A DNA stretch of 64,000 nt from Rutidosis leptorrhynchoides. Its lineage: Eukaryota > Streptophyta > Magnoliopsida > Asterales > Asteraceae. The position numbers were made by a program, and so were the translations under genes. The notes beneath the pieces are model-generated. The model worked only from the letters and a program-made list of their open reading frames with translations, was not told where the DNA came from and did not search any database. Position 1 is the stretch's first letter. Each line of letters begins with the position of its first letter. The stretch covers positions 312,231,501-312,295,500 of the forward strand of contig NC_092339.1 of NCBI RefSeq assembly GCF_046630445.1, given 5' to 3'. Positions 61,509 to 64,000 of this stretch are shown piece after piece.

Positions 61509-62108
61509 ATGTCTACCTCTAGCACAAATCCCATTGACTCACCTAATAATAATGAAGAGTCGAATATATATTGGACTGATTCACAAGTTCCCGAAGAAGA
61601 ACCGGAAGAAGAATCAGAACCGGAAAAAGAATCAGAACCGGAAGAGGAGGAACCGGAGGAGGAAATAGAACCGGTGGGGGAAATAATAAAACGGTTAAGT
61701 AAAAGAAAATCCTCAACTAACCGACCAAGGTTAATTATGGTCAATGGTGTTTCTGCCAAGGAAGCAAAATATTGGGAGGATTACCAATTCTCCGATGAAT
61801 CGGATTCCGACGAGAATTCCGACGATGTTATAGAAATTACCCCAACTGAATTTAAAAAGGCAAAAGAAAATAATAAGGGAAAGGGCATAAAAATAGAGAA
61901 ATCTAATTCCAACCTCGATGAACTTTATATGTATCGTCAACCCCCGAAGCCCTTAAGTTGTAACAATGACCCGGGAACCTCTAAACCACCAGGTTTTTCT
62001 AAACCGTTGTGGAAGACGACAGCTCGTATTAGGGGAACATCATATATCCCTAGAAACTTGGCAAAACGAACCAAAACTGAAGAAGAAGAAACGAGCGAGT
62101 CGGAATAA
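61509..62108 (+). CDS. Acidic ORF of family A element, unknown function
   Basis: 199 residues, MSTSSTNPIDSPNNNEES at the start. Residues about 27-60 are almost all Glu, Pro and Ser (VPEEEPEEESEPEKESEPEE). A second acidic patch lies at about 93-108 (SDESDSDENSDD), followed by basic stretches (KKAKENNKGKGIKIEK) and a C-terminus rich in charged residues (RTKTEEEETSESE). No signal peptide or membrane segment. I do not recognise the family. The Glu-rich part is low-complexity, so the opposite-strand frame at 61475-61759 is a shadow. Confidence 0.6.
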   Translation: MSTSSTNPIDSPNNNEESNIYWTDSQVPEEEPEEESEPEKESEPEEEEPEEEIEPVGEIIKRLSKRKSSTNRPRLIMVNGVSAKEAKYWEDYQFSDESDSDENSDDVIEITPTEFKKAKENNKGKGIKIEKSNSNLDELYMYRQPPKPLSCNNDPGTSKPPGFSKPLWKTTARIRGTSYIPRNLAKRTKTEEEETSESE

Positions 62109-62243
62109 GATAGTTGTATTCGTGTGGTGTAATATATGTAATATAGTGTGCTTATGCTTTATGATATATGTAAAAATTGCTTGTATTAATAAGTATTTTT
62201 TTTATATCTAACTCTTGTCTATTTTACAGTATAAAAACACAAA

Positions 62244-62927
62244 ATGGATAGACAACCCAATATTTTAAGAGACCTACCCGGAGACATGATTGATGAAATC
62301 TTGTCTAGAGTCAGTCAGAATTCTTCGGCACAACTATTTACGGCGAAATCAGTTTGTAAGACATTTGAATAACGTTCCAAGAATGTCTTGGTTTATAAGA
62401 GACTTTCGTTTGAAAGATGGGGGATATCACATTGGAAAACCCATAAGTTACGATGTGTTTACTTTGACGCATATATCGCGGGGAACCCAAATGCTATTTT
62501 ACGCAACGGGTTAAGAAATTATTTTGACTCAATGTATCTGAATATAGGACTTCATGATTTAGAAAAAGCGGCTAACATGCAACATAAAGAAGCATGCTAT
62601 GCTTACGGGTTAGTAATGTTCGCTTCTCACCAAAGTGAGAAAAAGAACATCAGGCTACAACTATTAAACAAAACGTTCCCACAAGTGACGGAGTCGGTAA
62701 TTGGGGTAAGAAATGAGGTTTTTAGGTTATTACGAGACTGTTGGTCATTACGTAACCCTCGTCCCTTTGACGACGTTACAACATGCTGTCTTATCAACGG
62801 CCATAACGGTTATGTTCCACAAGACCAAGGATGGGAAGTAGTCCTAGTAAAACCAGAATGCATGACTTGTTTCTGGACGTATGAATTACGTGTCTTTATT
62901 GCCTTTGTTGAACGACTTGTGTACTAG
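62244..62927 (+). pseudogene. F-box protein (At2g35280-like) ORF inside a gypsy element, one stop
   Basis: From ATG 62244 the frame reads an F-box (residues 10-42: DLPGDMIDEILSRVSQNSSA, then LFTAKSVCKTF). F-box proteins bind SKP1 and choose substrates for SCF ubiquitin ligases. TAA at 62370-62372 interrupts, and the same frame then runs to TAG 62925-62927. The C-part carries the signature of plant F-box proteins like Arabidopsis At2g35280: NPNAILRNGLRNYF, then a Sel1/TPR-like helix pair (GLHDLEKAANMQHKEACYAY, GLVMFASHQ) and NIRLQLLNK. Total 227 codons. Its place between LTR and gag implies capture by the element. Without the stop it would look complete. Confidence 0.85.
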
Positions 62928-63268
62928 CTAGAATTATCTTCACAACTATCTTGTATCAAAGTTATTGTGTGCTATATTTCATGCTTTATGTAAAATAAGC
63001 GGTATTGTAAGTTTGTAAAATATTGTATAAAAGTTTGAACGCGAAATATTATTATAATCAGTTTTTCATATAGAATTGTAGTAGTTGAATTGTATATTAG
63101 CTACTAAGTATGAACTTAACGGGTAGGTACTACCCGAATTTAAACTTATAAAACGCTAATATGAAGAAAAAACTTTTATAAATGAGTTCATATTATGCTA
63201 CGAAATACTATTAACTACTCTTAATATTCTGTATGATTAACTTGTTCCATTTGACTATTTTGAAGGAA
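62928..63268 (+). other. Spacer between F-box ORF and gag
   Basis: AT-rich, no ORF. Contains ACGGGTAGGTACTACCCGAAT at 63119-63139, a small palindrome. It ends TTTGACTATTTTGAAG just before the gag ATG, a possible splice acceptor. Confidence 0.5.
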
Positions 63269-64000
63269 ATGGCACCGACTACTCGACACACCGTGAATAT
63301 GAATGAAGAGGAATTCCGTACTTTTCTAGCTTCAAACATAGCCGCAGTACAGGCTGCGCTACATACCAACAATAACCTTGGATCTAGCAGTACAGGAAAT
63401 CGTGTAGGATGCACCTACAAAGAATTCACTGCCTGCAAACCTTTGGAATTTGATGGAACCGAAGGACCGATCGGATTGAAACGGTGGACCGAGAAGGTCG
63501 AATCGGTGTTTGCCATAAGTAAGTGTACTGAAGAGGACAAAGTGAAGTACGCTACGCATACCTTCACAGGTTCTGCGTTAACATGGTGGAATACCCATCT
63601 AGAGCAAGTGGGACAAGATGATGCGTACGCACTACCGTGGTCAGCATTCAAGCACTTGATGAATGAGAAGTACCGTCCCAGAACCGAGGTCAATAAGCTC
63701 AAGACAGAACTTAGAGGGTTACAAACCCAAGGATTTGATATTACCACGTACGAAAGACGATTCACATAATTGTGCCTATTGTGTCCGGGAGCGTTCGAAG
63801 ATGAGGAAGAGAAGATCGACGCGTTTGTGAAAGGATTACCGAAAAGAATCCAAGAAGATATAAGTTCACACGAGCCCGCCTCCATACAACAGGCATGTAG
63901 AATGGCTCATAAACTAGTGAACCAGATTGAGGAAAGAATTAAAGAACAGACTGCTGAAGAGGCCAATGTGAAGCAAGTCAAAAGAAAGTGGGAGGAAAAT
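63269..64000 (+). pseudogene. Gypsy gag of family A element, one stop, incomplete at window end
   Basis: Starts MAPTTRHTVNMNEEEFRTFL. The Retrotrans_gag domain shows YKEFTACKPLEFDGTEGPIG, WTEKVESVFAISKC, ALTWWNTHLEQVG and FKHLMNEKYRPRTEVNKL. TAA at 63767-63769 falls after YERRFT, and the frame then stays open to 64000 with CLLCPGAFEDEEEKIDAFVK and AHKLVNQIEERI. Gag would form the capsid-like particle. The pattern fits the chromovirus (Tekay/Del-like) gag group, assigned by eye. Confidence 0.87.

Larger units (their letters stand above)
57845..64000 (+). mobile_element. Ty3/gypsy element (family A) carrying extra ORFs; runs off the window
   Basis: 5' LTR 57845-61284, a primer-site-like sequence, an acidic ORF, an F-box ORF, then gag. 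It inserted into the gag of the second Tat element; the five bases before it are GAGAG. The LTR matches, on the opposite strand, the solo LTR at 17346-31390. Pol and the 3' LTR would lie beyond 64000, so completeness and the right duplication cannot be checked. Confidence 0.9.

Noticed and set aside
61475-61759. Minus-strand Ser/Gly-rich frame of 94 codons
   Set aside because: Complement of the Glu/Pro/Ser-rich low-complexity part of the acidic ORF.

Overview
This is plant nuclear DNA from a eudicot. An Asteraceae genome is my best guess, based on the style of the retroelement families, but I cannot prove it from the window. The signs are spliceosomal introns, AT-rich intergenic DNA, long (TA)n runs, plant LTR retrotransposon lineages, MITEs, and one ordinary host gene, a U-box E3 ubiquitin ligase of the PUB45 type. 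I see no bacterial genes, rRNA or CRISPR. Almost everything else is transposon sequence, much of it nested, and exact target-site duplications (TSDs) let the order of insertion be read. | Layout. 1-5244: two copies of one hAT transposon encoding a TTF-zinc-finger/HAT-dimerisation transposase, each broken differently. 5245-10031: simple repeats, a diverged tandem duplication, two foldback MITEs set in (TA)n, two hAT-type MITE-like elements, a short GCCCC-rich remnant and a Stowaway MITE. 10301-17078: a SINE-like element with a 14-bp TSD, split by a complete copia element (TSD AGAAT) whose two 313-bp LTRs differ at one base although its coding region is wrecked. 17346-31390: a minus-strand gypsy solo LTR (TSD CATAT). 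It holds a full-length chromovirus-type gypsy element (20388-30923, TSD TTAAT), whose 3' LTR holds a further solo LTR (28323-30252, TSD GTGAG). 31885-35795: a related gypsy solo LTR (TSD ACACG) containing a tRNA-like module. 35796-40295: unassigned or repeat-like DNA, then the upstream region of the host gene. 40296-43731: the five-exon PUB gene. 44344-54818: a Tat-lineage gypsy element (TSD GTTAG). It has gag-protease-RT, a second RNase H and an integrase, three apparent short introns inside pol, and a three-exon antisense gene with its own TATA box. About 55848-57844: the 5' part of a second Tat-type element, cut in gag by the insertion of a third gypsy element. 57845-64000: that element, running off the window. 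Between its 3.4-kb LTR and gag it carries an acidic ORF and an F-box protein ORF. | How the parts relate. Only the PUB gene looks like a working host gene. The rest are transposition genes in varied states of decay. The two most unusual assemblies are the F-box ORF carried inside a gypsy element (62244-62927) and the Tat element with introns in pol plus a spliced, TATA-driven antisense gene (51951-53950). All splice sites were read by eye from GT/AG, frame and conserved protein continuity; none is backed by transcripts.
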